DNA of 64,000 nt from Caulobacteraceae bacterium PMMR1 (lineage in GTDB: Bacteria > Pseudomonadota > Alphaproteobacteria > Caulobacterales > Caulobacteraceae): contig JPOM01000001.1 of NCBI GenBank assembly GCA_000733915.1, forward strand, positions 1-64,000, written 5' to 3'. A model generated the notes under the pieces. The model was not told where the DNA came from. It worked only from the letters and a program-made list of their open reading frames with translations, and did no database searches. Below are positions 53,706 through 63,994 of this stretch, in pieces. The number at the start of each line of letters is the position of its first letter. The stretch's first letter is position 1. Position numbers and translations under genes: made by a program.

Positions 53706-54569
53706 ATGACCGACGCCCTGCCCCTGCCCGTGGTCCGCACCGTCTCTGCGCTTCGGGCCCACGTGCGCGTCTGGCGCGAGCGGGGCCAGACCATCGCCTT
53801 CGTGCCGACCATGGGCGCGCTGCACGACGGGCACCTCAGCCTCGTCAAGCTCGGGCGGATGCAGGCCGATCGTGTGGTGGCGAGCGTGTTTGTCAATCCG
53901 CGCCAGTTCGGGCCGGACGAGGACTTCGACCGCTATCCCCGCGACGAGCTGAAGGACGCGGGCCTGCTCGGCGCGGCGCAGTGCGACCTGATGTATGCCC
54001 CGAGCGTGGGCGAGATGTATCCGCCGGCCGCCCAGACGGCGGTCACGGTGCCGAAGCTCAGCGGCGTGCTCGACGGGGCGGCCAGGCCCGGGCACTTCGA
54101 CGGCGTCGCGACCGTGGTGACAAAGCTCCTCGTCCAGGTCGCCCCCGACCTCGCCATCTTCGGCGAGAAGGACTTCCAGCAGCTCCTGATCGTGAAGCGG
54201 CTGGTGGCCGACCTCGATCTCGGGATCGACGTCATGGGGGCGCCGATCGCGCGGGCGCCCGACGGCCTCGCCCTGTCCTCGCGCAACGTCTATTTGTCCG
54301 AGGCCGAGCGGGAGATCGCGCCGCGCCTCTACGCCGTCCTGACCGCGGGCGCCCAGGCGCTGCGCGCCGGCGCCGCCGTCGCCGAGGTCGAGGCGGAGGG
54401 GACGCAGAGTCTGCTCGCGGCCGGCTTCGACAAGGTCGACTACGTCGCGACGCACAGTCCCGAAGACCTGTCCCGGCGGGGGCCCGGACCGCTCGAGGGC
54501 CAGCCTGCGCGCCTGCTGGCGGCGGCGTGGCTCGGCCGCACGCGCCTGATCGACAATCTCGCGGTCTGA
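53706..54569 (+). CDS. panC: pantothenate synthetase
   Basis: 287 residues. Joins pantoate and beta-alanine with ATP to make pantothenate in CoA synthesis. [60 protein letters not shown] and the KMSKS-like [15 protein letters not shown] are the family signatures. ATG 53706 gives the normal length. Divergent from mipZ with a 160-base intergenic region. Confidence 0.95.
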   Translation: MTDALPLPVVRTVSALRAHVRVWRERGQTIAFVPTMGALHDGHLSLVKLGRMQADRVVASVFVNPRQFGPDEDFDRYPRDELKDAGLLGAAQCDLMYAPSVGEMYPPAAQTAVTVPKLSGVLDGAARPGHFDGVATVVTKLLVQVAPDLAIFGEKDFQQLLIVKRLVADLDLGIDVMGAPIARAPDGLALSSRNVYLSEAEREIAPRLYAVLTAGAQALRAGAAVAEVEAEGTQSLLAAGFDKVDYVATHSPEDLSRRGPGPLEGQPARLLAAAWLGRTRLIDNLAV

Positions 54570-54611
54570 GGCGACGGCGTTTTCGCTTGCGCCGGCGGGC
54601 GAAAGCGCGCT

Positions 54612-54676
54612 CCATGGCGGCGGGCCACGTCCTCCCAACGGGACGCCGCCCATCTGCAAGGATGGGAGACATCGCT
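54612..54676 (+). ncRNA. structured leader before serC (candidate serC-type motif)
   Basis: GGCGGC (54616-54621) pairs with GCCGCC (54645-54650), and GTCC (54629-54632) with GGAC (54641-54644). A second hairpin CCCAT (54649-54653)/ATGGG (54662-54666) uses two of the same bases and covers part of the ribosome site GGGAG (54664-54668). A 'serC motif' upstream of serC in Alphaproteobacteria has been described; the location fits, but the consensus was not checked. Confidence 0.45.
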
Positions 54677-55858
54677 ATGACCACCCCCCCGCCGCGCCCG
54701 GCGACCAGGCCTGCGCGCGCCGAGTTCTCGTCCGGCCCCTGCGCCAAGCGCCCCGGCTGGACCCCCGGCGTTCTCGACACCGCCCTGCTCGGCCGCTCGC
54801 ACCGGTCAAAGCCCGGCAAGGCGCGCCTGAAGGCCGCCATCGACCTCACCCGCGAGGTCCTGCAGGTTCCCGACAGCCACCTGATCGGCATCGTGCCCGC
54901 CTCCGACACCGGCGCGGTGGAGATGGCCATGTGGTCGATGCTCGGCCCCCGCCCGGTGCAGGTGCTGGCCTTCGAGAGCTTCTCCAAGGACTGGGCGACC
55001 GACGCGGTCAAGCAGCTGAAACTTGCGGACTGCGAGGTGCTCGACGCGCCCTATGGCCGCCTGCCCGACCTGTCGCGCGTGCGCGCCGACGCCGACCTGG
55101 TCTTCGCCTGGAACGGCACGACCTCGGGCGTGCGCGTGCCGAGCGCGGATTTCGTCGCGGCCGACCGGACCGGCCTCACCCTCTGCGACGCGACCTCGGC
55201 CTGCTTCGCCCAGAGGCTCGACTGGTCCAAGCTCGATGTCGCGACCTTCTCCTGGCAGAAGGTGCTGGGCGGCGAGGCGGCGCACGGCGTCCTGATCCTG
55301 GGGCCCCGCGCCGTGGAGCGCCTGGAAAGCTATACGCCCCCCTGGCCGCTGCCCAAGATCTTCCGCCTGACGAAGGGCGGCAAGCTGAACGCCGAGATCT
55401 TCGAGGGCTCGACCATCAATACGCCCTCCATGCTGTGCGTGGAGGACTATCTGGACGCCCTGCGCTGGGCCGCCGGGCTGGGCGGGCTCGACGCCCTGAT
55501 CGCGCGCGCCGAGGCGAACCTGGCGGCCGTCGCGGCCTGGGCGGCGCGCACCCCCTGGGTGGAGTTCCTGGCGGAGGACCCGGCGACGCGGTCCAACACC
55601 AGCGTCTGCCTGAAGGTGGTCGATCCCCGCGTCACGGCCCTGGCGCCCGCGGCGCAGGCGGACCTCGCCCAGCGGATCGCCGCCCTGCTCGAGACGGAGG
55701 GCGTGGCCTTCGACATCGGCGGCTATCGCGACGCGCCGCCGGGCCTGCGCATCTGGTGCGGCGCGACGGTGGAGACCTCCGACGTTGAGGCGCTCCTGCC
55801 CTGGCTCGACTGGGCCTTCGCGAGCGCCGCGGGCGAGCTCCGCCTCGCGGCCGCCTGA
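54677..55858 (+). CDS. serC: phosphoserine aminotransferase
   Basis: 393 residues from ATG 54677 after GGGAG. PLP enzyme making O-phospho-L-serine from 3-phosphohydroxypyruvate, the second step of serine synthesis; also used in pyridoxine synthesis. [18 protein letters not shown] at the N-terminus, [20 protein letters not shown], and the PLP-lysine segment [20 protein letters not shown]. It belongs to the longer alphaproteobacterial/archaeal-like SerC group. serA follows 80 bases downstream. Confidence 0.94.
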   Translation: MTTPPPRPATRPARAEFSSGPCAKRPGWTPGVLDTALLGRSHRSKPGKARLKAAIDLTREVLQVPDSHLIGIVPASDTGAVEMAMWSMLGPRPVQVLAFESFSKDWATDAVKQLKLADCEVLDAPYGRLPDLSRVRADADLVFAWNGTTSGVRVPSADFVAADRTGLTLCDATSACFAQRLDWSKLDVATFSWQKVLGGEAAHGVLILGPRAVERLESYTPPWPLPKIFRLTKGGKLNAEIFEGSTINTPSMLCVEDYLDALRWAAGLGGLDALIARAEANLAAVAAWAARTPWVEFLAEDPATRSNTSVCLKVVDPRVTALAPAAQADLAQRIAALLETEGVAFDIGGYRDAPPGLRIWCGATVETSDVEALLPWLDWAFASAAGELRLAAA

Positions 55859-55938
55859 CCGCCGCGCCCGCCCCCCGGACCCCTGCGCGGCGCTTGCGTC
55901 GCGATCCCCTGCCCCCTGATCCTCCCCCGGAGCTTCCC

Positions 55939-57516
55939 ATGCCCCGCGTCCTCATCGCCGACCCGCTCTCCCCCGCCGCCGTCCAGATCTTCCAGGAGCG
56001 CGGGGTCAGCGCCGACACCAAGACCGGCCTCAGCAAGGACGAGCTGATCGCCCTCATCCCCGCCTACGACGGCCTGGCGGTCCGCTCCGCCACCAAGGCC
56101 GACAAGGACGTGATCGCCGCCGCCGCCAACCTGAAGGTCATCGGGCGCGCCGGCATCGGCGTGGACAATATCGACGTCGGCGCGGCGACCGCGGCGGGCG
56201 TGGTGGTCATGAACACGCCCTTCGGCAACTCGATCACCACCGCGGAGCACGCCATCGCCCTGATCTTCGCCCTGGCGCGCCAGCTGCCCGCCGCCGACGC
56301 CTCCACCCAGGCCGGCAAGTGGGAGAAGAACCGCTTCATGGGCGTGGAGCTCTACGCCAAGACGCTGGGCCTGATCGGGTGCGGCAACATCGGTTCGATC
56401 GTGGCGGACCGGGCGCTGGGACTGAAGATGCGAGTCATCGCCTACGACCCGTTCCTAACGCCCGAGCGCGCCGTGGAGATCGGGGTGGAGAAGGTCGAGC
56501 TGGACGAGCTTCTGGCCCGCGCCGACGTCATCAGCCTGCACACGCCCCTCACCGACAAGACCCGCAACATCCTGAGCCGCGAGGCCCTGGCGCAGACCAA
56601 GCCCGGCGTGCGGATCGTCAACTGCGCCCGCGGCGGGCTGGTGGACGAGGCGGCGCTCCGCGAGGCGCTCGACAACGGCCACGTGGGCGGGGCGGCCTTC
56701 GACGTCTTCACCGTCGAGCCGGCGAGGGAGAACCCGCTCTTCGGCGCGCCCAATTTCATAGCCACGCCCCACCTCGGCGCCTCGACGCTGGAGGCGCAGG
56801 AGAACGTGGCCCTGCAGGTGGCCGAGCAGATGAGCGACTACCTCCTGACCGGGGCGGTCTCCAACGCCCTGAACAGCCCCTCCATCACGGCGGAGGAGGC
56901 GCCGCGGCTGAAGCCCTATGTGGCCCTGGCCGAGAAGCTCGGCGCCTTCGCCGGCCAGATGGTGGACGCCGACCTCACCGCCATCGACGTCGCCTACCTC
57001 GGCCAGGCGGCCGCCCTGAACGTGAAGCCCCTGACGGCGGCGGCGCTCGCCGGCGTGCTCCGCCCCATGCTGGCGGAGGTGAACATGGTCTCCGCCCCCG
57101 GCGTGGCGAAGGCGCGGGGCATAACGGTCAGCGAGCGCCGCCAGGAGGTCTCCCCCGTCTATGACAGCGTCATGCGCATCACCGTCACCTCGCGTTCGGG
57201 CGAGCGCGCCTTCGCAGGCTCGGTGATCGGCGGCCTTCCCCGGGTGGTCGAGGTCAAGGGGATGGAGCTTGACGCGCCCTTCGCCCCGGCCATGCTCTAT
57301 GTGAACAACCTGGACCGGCCGGGCTTCATCGGCGCCATCGGCAACCTGCTGGGCGAGCAGGGCGTGAACATCGCGACCTTCAACCTCGGCCGCACCGCCA
57401 GCGGCGGCGACGCCATCGCGCTGATCGGCATCGACCAGGGCGTGGACGAGCGCTTTCTGGCCCGCGTCCGGGCCCTGCCGCAGGTGAAGGAGGTGCGCGC
57501 GCTCCGCTTCGGGTGA
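55939..57516 (+). CDS. serA: D-3-phosphoglycerate dehydrogenase
   Basis: 525 residues, the long form. First step of serine synthesis. LKVIGRAGIGVDNIDVGAAT, NAD loop LGLIGCGNIGSIVADRALGL, INCARGGLVDEAALREAL-type catalytic region and HLGAS histidine region are present. An allosteric-substrate-binding domain and a C-terminal ACT domain (MLYVNNLDRPGFIGAIGNLL, GVNIATFNLGR) follow, so serine feedback control is likely. ATG 55939 follows a CCCCGGAGC site. Co-transcribed with serC. Confidence 0.96.
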   Translation: MPRVLIADPLSPAAVQIFQERGVSADTKTGLSKDELIALIPAYDGLAVRSATKADKDVIAAAANLKVIGRAGIGVDNIDVGAATAAGVVVMNTPFGNSITTAEHAIALIFALARQLPAADASTQAGKWEKNRFMGVELYAKTLGLIGCGNIGSIVADRALGLKMRVIAYDPFLTPERAVEIGVEKVELDELLARADVISLHTPLTDKTRNILSREALAQTKPGVRIVNCARGGLVDEAALREALDNGHVGGAAFDVFTVEPARENPLFGAPNFIATPHLGASTLEAQENVALQVAEQMSDYLLTGAVSNALNSPSITAEEAPRLKPYVALAEKLGAFAGQMVDADLTAIDVAYLGQAAALNVKPLTAAALAGVLRPMLAEVNMVSAPGVAKARGITVSERRQEVSPVYDSVMRITVTSRSGERAFAGSVIGGLPRVVEVKGMELDAPFAPAMLYVNNLDRPGFIGAIGNLLGEQGVNIATFNLGRTASGGDAIALIGIDQGVDERFLARVRALPQVKEVRALRFG

Positions 57517-57547
57517 GGCCGGGCGGCGGACGTGCTAGAGCCCTCCC

Positions 57548-58096
57548 ATGTCGATCCTCTACCCCGTGGCCGAGACGGCGGAGCAGGCGCTGCACGCGCC
57601 TCGCGGCCGGGCCGCGCGGGAGCGGGAGGCCGAGCGCATCGCCGGCGGCGGCGTCGCCTTCGTGCAGGCCTTCGCCGGTCCGGTGTTCTCGACCCGCGCA
57701 GCGGCGGAGCAGGCCTATGCGGGCAAGCTCGACCAAGGCTTCGCGCGGCTGATCGAGGTGATGGTCGATCCGGCCCCGCCCCCGGCGCGCCGCCGGCCGG
57801 TGAAGCCGGTGTTCAAGAACGGCCGCCGCTGGCCCGCGCCGCCCGCGCATCCGCCGGCGGTCGGCTGGCGCGTGTCGGTCGGCTTCTGGCGCATCGCAGC
57901 CGGCGCGCCCGAGACGCTCGAGCCGGCGCGCCAGCTCAGGCGCGATCCGGCCGCCGCGGAGCACCTGAACGGCCGGGGGCTGCAAGCGCTCGCCGCCCAG
58001 CCGCTGCGCCCGGTCAAGCCGCAGCAGCCCCTCGACATCGGCCTGTTCGAGACCCGGCCTCCGGAGGCGCCGCACATCGTCATGCCCGACGAGTGA
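57548..58096 (+). CDS. conserved-looking protein of unknown function
   Basis: 182 residues, not recognised. Rich in Ala, Pro and Arg, with no transmembrane segment or signal peptide; a Pro/Arg-rich linker (PAPPPARRRPVKPVFKNGRR) divides two halves. It follows serA by 31 bases in the same direction. Codon use is like that of its neighbours, so I consider it a real gene. Confidence 0.6.
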   Translation: MSILYPVAETAEQALHAPRGRAAREREAERIAGGGVAFVQAFAGPVFSTRAAAEQAYAGKLDQGFARLIEVMVDPAPPPARRRPVKPVFKNGRRWPAPPAHPPAVGWRVSVGFWRIAAGAPETLEPARQLRRDPAAAEHLNGRGLQALAAQPLRPVKPQQPLDIGLFETRPPEAPHIVMPDE

Positions 58097-58258
58097 GCCC
58101 GCCGGCCGGGACGCCACAAATCGGCCCGGGAGCCTTGTCAATCCGACCTTCACGAACCCGTGATGACATGGGACGGCGAAGCTGCGGCTTCCGGCCGGCT
58201 CGCGTGCGGATCAGGCTCGCGTTAAGGCCGTTGCTGGACCGGGTTTGGAGCTCATGAA

Positions 58259-60468
58259 ATGGCGAACGCCGGGGGCGCCCCGCCGCGAGGCTCGGGCCGA
58301 GACTTCTGGGCGGAGCACCCGAGCGTGAAGCGCGCCCTCTACTGGACCGCGGTCGCCGCTTTGTGGGGGCTCATCTTCTTGGTGGCCTTCATCGCGGTCT
58401 TCGCCCGCGGCTTGCCCGACACCTCAAAGCTCTACCAGATCCAGCGCCAGCCCTCGATCGTGTACCTGGACCGCTCCGGCGCCCAGTTCGCCACCCGCGG
58501 CAGCCAGTTCGCGCCGCCGGTCGATGTCGACACCCTGCCGGCCTATGTGCCCGCCGCTTTCGTGGCCATCGAGGACCGCCGCTTCTACCACCACATGGGC
58601 TTCGACCCGGTGGGCATCGTGCGCGCGCTCGCCGCCGACCTCCGCCATGGCAAGGCCCGCCAGGGGGCCTCGACCATCACCCAGCAGCTGGCCCGCAACC
58701 TGTTCCTGACGCCGGACCAGACCATCCGCCGCAAGGTCCAGGAGCTGATCCTCGCGGTGTGGCTGGAGTGGAAGTTCTCCAAGAAGCAGATCCTGGGGCT
58801 CTATATGAACCGGGTCTACTTCGGCGCCGGCGCCTACGGCATCGAAGCCGCGAGCCAGCGCTACTTCAATAAGCCCGCGACCCAGCTCTCCATCGGCGAG
58901 GCCGCGATCCTGGCGGGGCTGCTAAAGTCGCCGACGCACTACAGCCCCGTCTCAGACCAGGAGCGCGCGGCGCGGCGGGCCAACATCGTGCTCGACAAGA
59001 TGGTCGAGACCGGCGCGATCACCAAAGCCCAGGAGGAAGAGGTCTTCGCCCATCCCGTGCGGGTCGCGCCGACGCTGGCCTCCGCCCACGCCCAGTATTT
59101 CGTGGACTGGGTGGACGGGCAGGTACGCCAACTGGTCGGCCAGCCCACGACGGACCTGGTGGTGGAGACGACCCTCGACCTGCCCCTGAACGGCGAGGCG
59201 GAGAGCGCGGCGCGCGCCATCGCCGACCGCGACGGCAAGCTCGGCGTGCAGCAGGCGGCGGTGGTGGCCTTGGACGGCGCCGGAGGGGTGCGGGCGATGG
59301 TGGGCGGCCTCGACTACGCCCAGAGCCAGTTCAACCGCGCGGTCGACGCCAAGCGCCAGGCGGGCTCGTCCTGGAAGCCCTTCGTCTACCTCACCGCGAT
59401 GGAGCAGGGGCGCACCCCTGACGTGCAGGTCGTCGACGAGCCGGTCACCATCGGCAATTGGACGCCCCAGAACTACACCAAGCGGTACCTTGGCACGATC
59501 ACCATCCAGACGGCGCTGGCGCAGTCGATCAACACCGTGGCGGCCCGGCTGGCCGACGAGGTCGGGCGCGACAATGTCGCCGCCACCGCTCACCGCCTGG
59601 GCATCGTCTCTCCCATCGGGGTCCAGCCTTCCATGGCGCTGGGCGCGGTGGAGGTCAGCCCGCTGGAGATGGCCCAGGCCTATGCGCCCTTCGCCAACGG
59701 CGGCGTGCGCGCGCCGGCCTACGGCATCGCGCGCATCCGCACCGCGGACGGACGGGTGCTCTACCAACACAAGGACGACGGCCGGCCCCAGGTGATCGCC
59801 AATCCGCCGCTGACCTACATGGACCGCATGCTGCGGGCGGTGATCGCGGGGGCACGGGCACGCGGGCGCGGATTCCGGGCTACGACCTGGCCGGCAAGAC
59901 CGGCACCACCAGCGACTATCGGGACGCCTGGTTCGTGGGCTTCACCGGCGATTTCGTGACCGCCGTGTGGGTCGGCAAGGACGACAACACGCCGATGCGC
60001 AAGGTGACGGGCGGCGCGTCTCCGGCCGACATCTGGCGGGGCTTCATGACCGCGGCGGCCAAGCGCGTCAGCTTCCACCCGATTCCGCCAGGCCCGCCCG
60101 CCCCTCCGGGCACGAGCATCGCCGACCCGGTGAACGACCTGCTCGGCCACGCCGACGAGCCCATGACCGGCGACGGGGAGACGCCGCCCGACGCCAATCC
60201 CGCCCCGCCCCTCGCCCCCGTTCCGACATCGCCGGACCCCGACGAAGGCTACCGTCCCGCGCCGCCGCCGCGCCCGGCCGGCGCGCCCTATGGCTCAGGT
60301 TACGGGCCAGGTTATGGCCCGGGCTATGGGCCAGGCTACGGCTATGGCGAGCCGCGCCGGCCCGGGGGGCCGCAGCCCGCCTATGACGACGGTCCGCCCC
60401 AGGGCTATGCGCCGCCGCCGCGCCGTCCGGCCCCGCCTCCCGGCTACGGCCAGCCGCAGCCCTACTGA
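58259..60468 (+). CDS. mrcA: class A penicillin-binding protein 1A (one frameshift)
   Basis: Bifunctional murein glycosyltransferase/transpeptidase anchored by one N-terminal helix (TAVAALWGLIFLVAFIAVFA). GT51 motifs: AIEDRRFYHHMGFDP (~103) and GASTITQQLARNL (~139). Transpeptidase motifs: SxxK in GSSWKPFVYLT (~371), SIN (~423) and KTG in YDLAGKTGTTSDYRDAW (~543). The frame breaks at the G-run near 59849; one added G joins the two halves into about 736 residues. An unusual Pro/Gly/Tyr-rich C-terminal tail follows, with YGPG-type repeats at 60295-60345. Confidence 0.88.
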
Positions 60469-60471
60469 GGC

Positions 60472-61047
60472 TCAGTCTCGCGCAAGGCGCTTCAGGGCGA
60501 CGTAGAGGGCGCCCTCGCCGCCGTGGCGGCGCTCTGCGGGGGCGACGCCGGCGACGATCTCGCGCAGCGCCGGCTCGCCCAGCCACTCCGGCGCGCGCTT
60601 GCGGATGACGCCCTCGCCCCGGCTGCCCTTGCCGGTGATGATCAGGACGGCGCGGGCCCCCTCGGCGTGCCTGCGCCGGACGAAGTCGATAAGGGCGGCG
60701 CGCGCCCGGTCCTGGTCGTAGCCGTGCAGGTCCAGACGCCCGGCGATCTCCTCCCGTTCGCGCACGATGCGCTGGAGTCGGTTGGGCTCGATGCCCCGGG
60801 GCGTAGGGTCCGACGGCCGGAAGGTGGAAGGCGGCTTGGCCCCGGCGAGCTCGCCGACGCGGAAGGGGGTCAGCCGCAGGGCCGGCGGCGGCGGCTCCAG
60901 CACAGGCGCGGGCCGGGCCGGTGCGGGGTCGGGCCCAGCCTTGGGAACAGGGTCGGGCGCGGCCCTGGCGCGGCCGGGCGCCGGCCGGACGGTGGCGGCG
61001 ACCACGGCCCAGAGGCGCCGCTCCTCGGGGCGCAGGGGCCGCTTCAT
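60472..61047 (-). CDS. Smr-domain protein
   Basis: 191 residues. A Pro/Arg-rich N-terminus, then the Smr domain: LDLHGYDQDRARAALIDFVR, AVLIITGKGSRGEGVIRK (ITGxG motif) and HGGEGALYVALKRL. Smr domains of this kind (C-terminal MutS2-like) are endonucleases that may act on ribosomal collisions or DNA structures. Its stop converges with pbp1A; its start overlaps the mltA stop, so they are co-transcribed. Confidence 0.88.
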   Translation of the reverse strand: MKRPLRPEERRLWAVVAATVRPAPGRARAAPDPVPKAGPDPAPARPAPVLEPPPPALRLTPFRVGELAGAKPPSTFRPSDPTPRGIEPNRLQRIVREREEIAGRLDLHGYDQDRARAALIDFVRRRHAEGARAVLIITGKGSRGEGVIRKRAPEWLGEPALREIVAGVAPAERRHGGEGALYVALKRLARD

Positions 61048-61976
61048 GGCTGGGGCCTCGCCACAAGCCGCCAGAGCCGCAGGCGATGGGCGACCCGCGC
61101 CGCCTCCGCGCCGGCCTCCGCACCGCGGCCGAGGTAGAGGTCCGCCCGCGCCGGCCCAGTGATCGCGGCGCCGCGGTCAAGGGCCACGACGAGCCGCCGG
61201 TAGGTCGGGGTTGCGCCGGCAAGACGAGGCTGGTCGGCGTCGAGCCAGAGCAGGGCCCCGAACGGTAGAGCGGCCGGGTCGACCGCCGCCGACCGGCCCG
61301 GGACCAGGGCGCGTCCCGCCGCCCCTTTCGGCTCCGCCCCGTCGTCGCTCGCCACCGCGAACCAGACCCGGCGGGGGTTCAGCGCCATAATGGCGTCCGC
61401 CTCCGGCCCGCGGTGGTCCGCCAGCCAGGCGTGTACCGCCGCCGCGCTCGCCCGGTCCTGCGGCAGGGCACCCCGCGCGACCAGGTCCCGCCCGATCGCG
61501 TGGTACGGCGCGCCGTTGTTGCCGGCATAGACCGCTCTGCGGGGCGGGTCCTGCGGCGTGACGAGCAGCCCCGAGCCCTGGATCTGCAGGAAGAAGAGGT
61601 CTTCGGGCTTGAGGTAGAGGCCCGAGCCGGGGCTTGACCCGACACCGGGGCCGGTCGGCAGCTCCGCTACGAATGGAGGCTCCGGCGCGGTCCGGACCTC
61701 ATAGGCCGGCGTGAAATAGGCGGTCAGCAGACCCTCGCCCTCAACCGGCGCCGCCGTGAACCGCCGCTCGAAGAACGCCCGCGCGTCAGCCTCGCCTGCC
61801 TGTCTCAAGCCTCGGGCTTCGGCGCAGGCCGCCTCGTCCGCAGGCGCGGCGCCCAGGTCGCAGGTCTGGACATAGGCCCTGAGCGCCGCCGCGTGGTCCT
61901 CCTCCGCCCAGCCGGGCAGGGCGGCGGGCGAGGCCGCCGCGACCGCGGCCGCAATCAGGAACGCCCCGGCGCTCAA
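61044..61976 (-). CDS. mltA: MltA-type lytic murein transglycosylase A
   Basis: 310 residues with a signal peptide (AGAFLIAAAVAAASPAALPG). GEGLLTAYFTPAYEVRTAPE and DLFFLQIQGSGLLVTPQ are the MltA domain. YAGNNGAPYHAIGRDLVARG and ALNPRRVWFAVAS carry the 3D-like part, with the catalytic Asp expected near VALDRGAAITGPARADLYLG. The stretch between TAPEPPFVAELPTG and the QIQGSG block is shorter than in the usual ~370-residue relatives. It cleaves glycan strands in the periplasm or outer membrane. Overlaps the Tim44-like gene start. Confidence 0.88.
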   Translation of the reverse strand: MSAGAFLIAAAVAAASPAALPGWAEEDHAAALRAYVQTCDLGAAPADEAACAEARGLRQAGEADARAFFERRFTAAPVEGEGLLTAYFTPAYEVRTAPEPPFVAELPTGPGVGSSPGSGLYLKPEDLFFLQIQGSGLLVTPQDPPRRAVYAGNNGAPYHAIGRDLVARGALPQDRASAAAVHAWLADHRGPEADAIMALNPRRVWFAVASDDGAEPKGAAGRALVPGRSAAVDPAALPFGALLWLDADQPRLAGATPTYRRLVVALDRGAAITGPARADLYLGRGAEAGAEAARVAHRLRLWRLVARPQP

Positions 61977-62584
61977 TGCTCGGCGGCGTCGACGCGCGCC
62001 AGGGTCCAGTTCGGATCGGCGCTGCCCAAGGTGCGCTCGAAGGTCCAGACCTCGGCGGTGCGGCGATCGTCCACGCCTTCGCCCCGCGCGTCCTTGGTCC
62101 GCGTGCGCAGTTCCGCCAAGAAGCGCACCTTCACCCGGGCGATGTCGCCCTGGATTTCCGCGCCCTCGGCATCCGCTCGGGGCCCGGAGAGGAGCTCGAC
62201 CTGCTCGGTGCGCTGGGCGGCTTCCCGATCCGCGATCGCCCGGTCAAAGGCGCTGAACACGGCCGGCGAGGTGAAGCGCCGAAGGGTCGAGCGGTCTCCG
62301 GCGGCGAACGCCTTGACGATCATCTCATAGGCGCCCCGGGCGCCTTCCAGGAAGCGGGCGGGATCAAAGCTCGGCTCCCGCGCTGCGATCGCCTGCAGGC
62401 CCGCGCGCTCGGGCGACAGCTCCGCCGCGGGCTCCGCCTTTCGAGCGGCCTGAGTCGCAGGCCGCGCGCGGCCGTCCGGCGGGTCGCCGGGCTGGCGACC
62501 GATCCGCTTGCCCAGGATGGCGTAGAACTGGAACAGCAGCACGCCGGCCAGGGCCGCGAAGATCACGAGAATGAACAGCTGCAA
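61973..62584 (-). CDS. Tim44-like / TimA protein
   Basis: 203 residues. One N-terminal transmembrane helix (LFILVIFAALAGVLLFQFYA), then a charged linker, then a Tim44/TimA-like cystatin-fold domain (GAYEMIVKAFAAGDRSTLRR, VKVRFLAELRTRTKDARGEG, TAEVWTFERTLGSADPNWTL). Bacterial relatives are inner-membrane lipid- or peptide-binding proteins of uncertain function. It is first of the mltA-smr run and divergent from secB. Confidence 0.88.
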   Translation of the reverse strand: MQLFILVIFAALAGVLLFQFYAILGKRIGRQPGDPPDGRARPATQAARKAEPAAELSPERAGLQAIAAREPSFDPARFLEGARGAYEMIVKAFAAGDRSTLRRFTSPAVFSAFDRAIADREAAQRTEQVELLSGPRADAEGAEIQGDIARVKVRFLAELRTRTKDARGEGVDDRRTAEVWTFERTLGSADPNWTLARVDAAEH

Positions 62585-62765
62585 GGCGGACCACCGATAA
62601 GCGTCGGCGCGCGGCAGGGCGCCGCGCCCGGGGGCAATATAGGCCCCTTGCGGCGAATCGACAGCCCCGCGCCTGCCCGGCGCTGCGGGACCTGCGCAGG
62701 TTGCTAGGCGCCCGCCCCGCGTGTTAGCCCGCCCGCCTGTCTCCCTGGAAAGCTATAGCCCTCCC

Positions 62766-63254
62766 ATGACCGACACCGGCGCTGCCGAAACCCAGACTCC
62801 CGAGGCGGCGCCCGCCATCCGCGTCCTGGCCCAATTCGTCCGCGACTTCTCCTTCGAGAACCCGCGCGCGCCGGACAGCCTGCGCCTGACCTCGCAGCCC
62901 TCCATCGAGCTCGGGGTGGAGCTCAGCGCCCGCGGGCGCCCGGACGGTCTGTTCGAGCTGGACCTGAAGATGTCGGCCACCGCCAAGACCGACACCGACA
63001 CCCAGTTCCAGGCGGAGCTGGTCTATGGCGGCCTATTCGAAATCCAGGGCGTCCCGGAGGAGCAGATCGAGCCGATGCTGATGGTGGAGTGCCCGCGGTT
63101 CCTCTTCCCGTTCGCCCGCCGGATCATCGCGGACGCGACCGTCGAGGGCGGCTTCCCGCCTCTGATGCTGGAGCCGATCGATTTCGGGGCGCTCTACATG
63201 GCCCAACTGCAGCAGCGCGAGCAGGGCGTCGCGCCGCCCTCGGCGCTGAACTGA
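62766..63254 (+). CDS. secB: protein-export chaperone SecB
   Basis: 162 residues from ATG 62766; the frame from 62721 would add 15 residues with poor coding character. [40 protein letters not shown] and [20 protein letters not shown] are the conserved SecB regions. SecB keeps preproteins unfolded and passes them to SecA. Together with dnaQ, the Tim44-like gene, mltA and smr it forms a gene order common in Caulobacterales. Confidence 0.95.
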   Translation: MTDTGAAETQTPEAAPAIRVLAQFVRDFSFENPRAPDSLRLTSQPSIELGVELSARGRPDGLFELDLKMSATAKTDTDTQFQAELVYGGLFEIQGVPEEQIEPMLMVECPRFLFPFARRIIADATVEGGFPPLMLEPIDFGALYMAQLQQREQGVAPPSALN

Positions 63255-63265
63255 GCGCGACGGCC

Positions 63266-63994
63266 TTAGGGTCTGGCGGGGGTGAGCCGGGCCCAGGCGT
63301 CGGGGGTCCAAAGCGCCTTGTCCTTCAGCACGCTCGTCACGAAGCGGTCGTGCGCCTCGCGCTCGGTCGCAGTCAGGCGGGGCGCGAGTGGTCGCGGGCG
63401 CGGGCCATAGCCGCCGCGGTTCGCCGCCTCGAGCGCCACCGTCGACTCGGCCGGTCCGAGTTCCAGCGCCCGTTCGCGCCCGCCCTGAAGCTCCAGATAG
63501 ACCATGGCGAGCAGGCGCGTGTCGATCAGGGCGCCGTGCTTCTCGCGCTCCGCCAGGCTGATCTTGAAGCGTTTGCAGAGCGCATCCAGGGAGTTGTACA
63601 TGCCCGGAAAGCGCTGCTGCGCCATGACGAGGGTGCAGCGCCAGCGCGGCTCCGGTAGCGGCGCACGCCCGACCCGCTCCAGCTCGTGATTGAGGAAGCC
63701 TCGGTCGAAGGCGGCGTTGTGCGCGATCAGCGGCGCCTCGCCGATGAACTCCAGCAAGCCGTCGCACACGTCAGGGTCGGCGAAAACCGGCTTGTCGGAC
63801 AGGAACTTGCGGGACAGGCCGTGAACCTTCTCCGCCTCGGGGTCGATGTCCCGCTCGGGGTTCACATAGCGATGGAAGTGCCGCCCGGTGGGCAGATAGT
63901 CCTCGATCTCGATGCAGGCGATTTCGATCAGGCGATGCCCGCTGCGGGGGTCGATGCCCGTCGTTTCCGTGTCGAGGACGATCTCGCGCCGCAT
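63266..63994 (-). CDS. dnaQ: DNA polymerase III epsilon subunit (3'-5' exonuclease)
   Basis: 242 residues. ExoI motif LDTETTGIDPRSGHRLIEIA (Asp and Glu ligands, residues 8-11), ExoII in LIAHNAAFDRGFLNHELERV and ExoIII with His/Asp in REKHGALIDTRLLAMVYLEL. The tail carries the short polymerase-binding region. It provides proofreading for the replicative polymerase. It converges with secB and is nearly complete within the window (start at 63994). Confidence 0.95.
   Translation of the reverse strand: MRREIVLDTETTGIDPRSGHRLIEIACIEIEDYLPTGRHFHRYVNPERDIDPEAEKVHGLSRKFLSDKPVFADPDVCDGLLEFIGEAPLIAHNAAFDRGFLNHELERVGRAPLPEPRWRCTLVMAQQRFPGMYNSLDALCKRFKISLAEREKHGALIDTRLLAMVYLELQGGRERALELGPAESTVALEAANRGGYGPRPRPLAPRLTATEREAHDRFVTSVLKDKALWTPDAWARLTPARP

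Noticed and set aside
60295-60345. YGPG-type repeats as a mobile or tandem DNA repeat
   Set aside because: The DNA repeat is explained by the coding sequence of the PBP1A tail and is short and imperfect.
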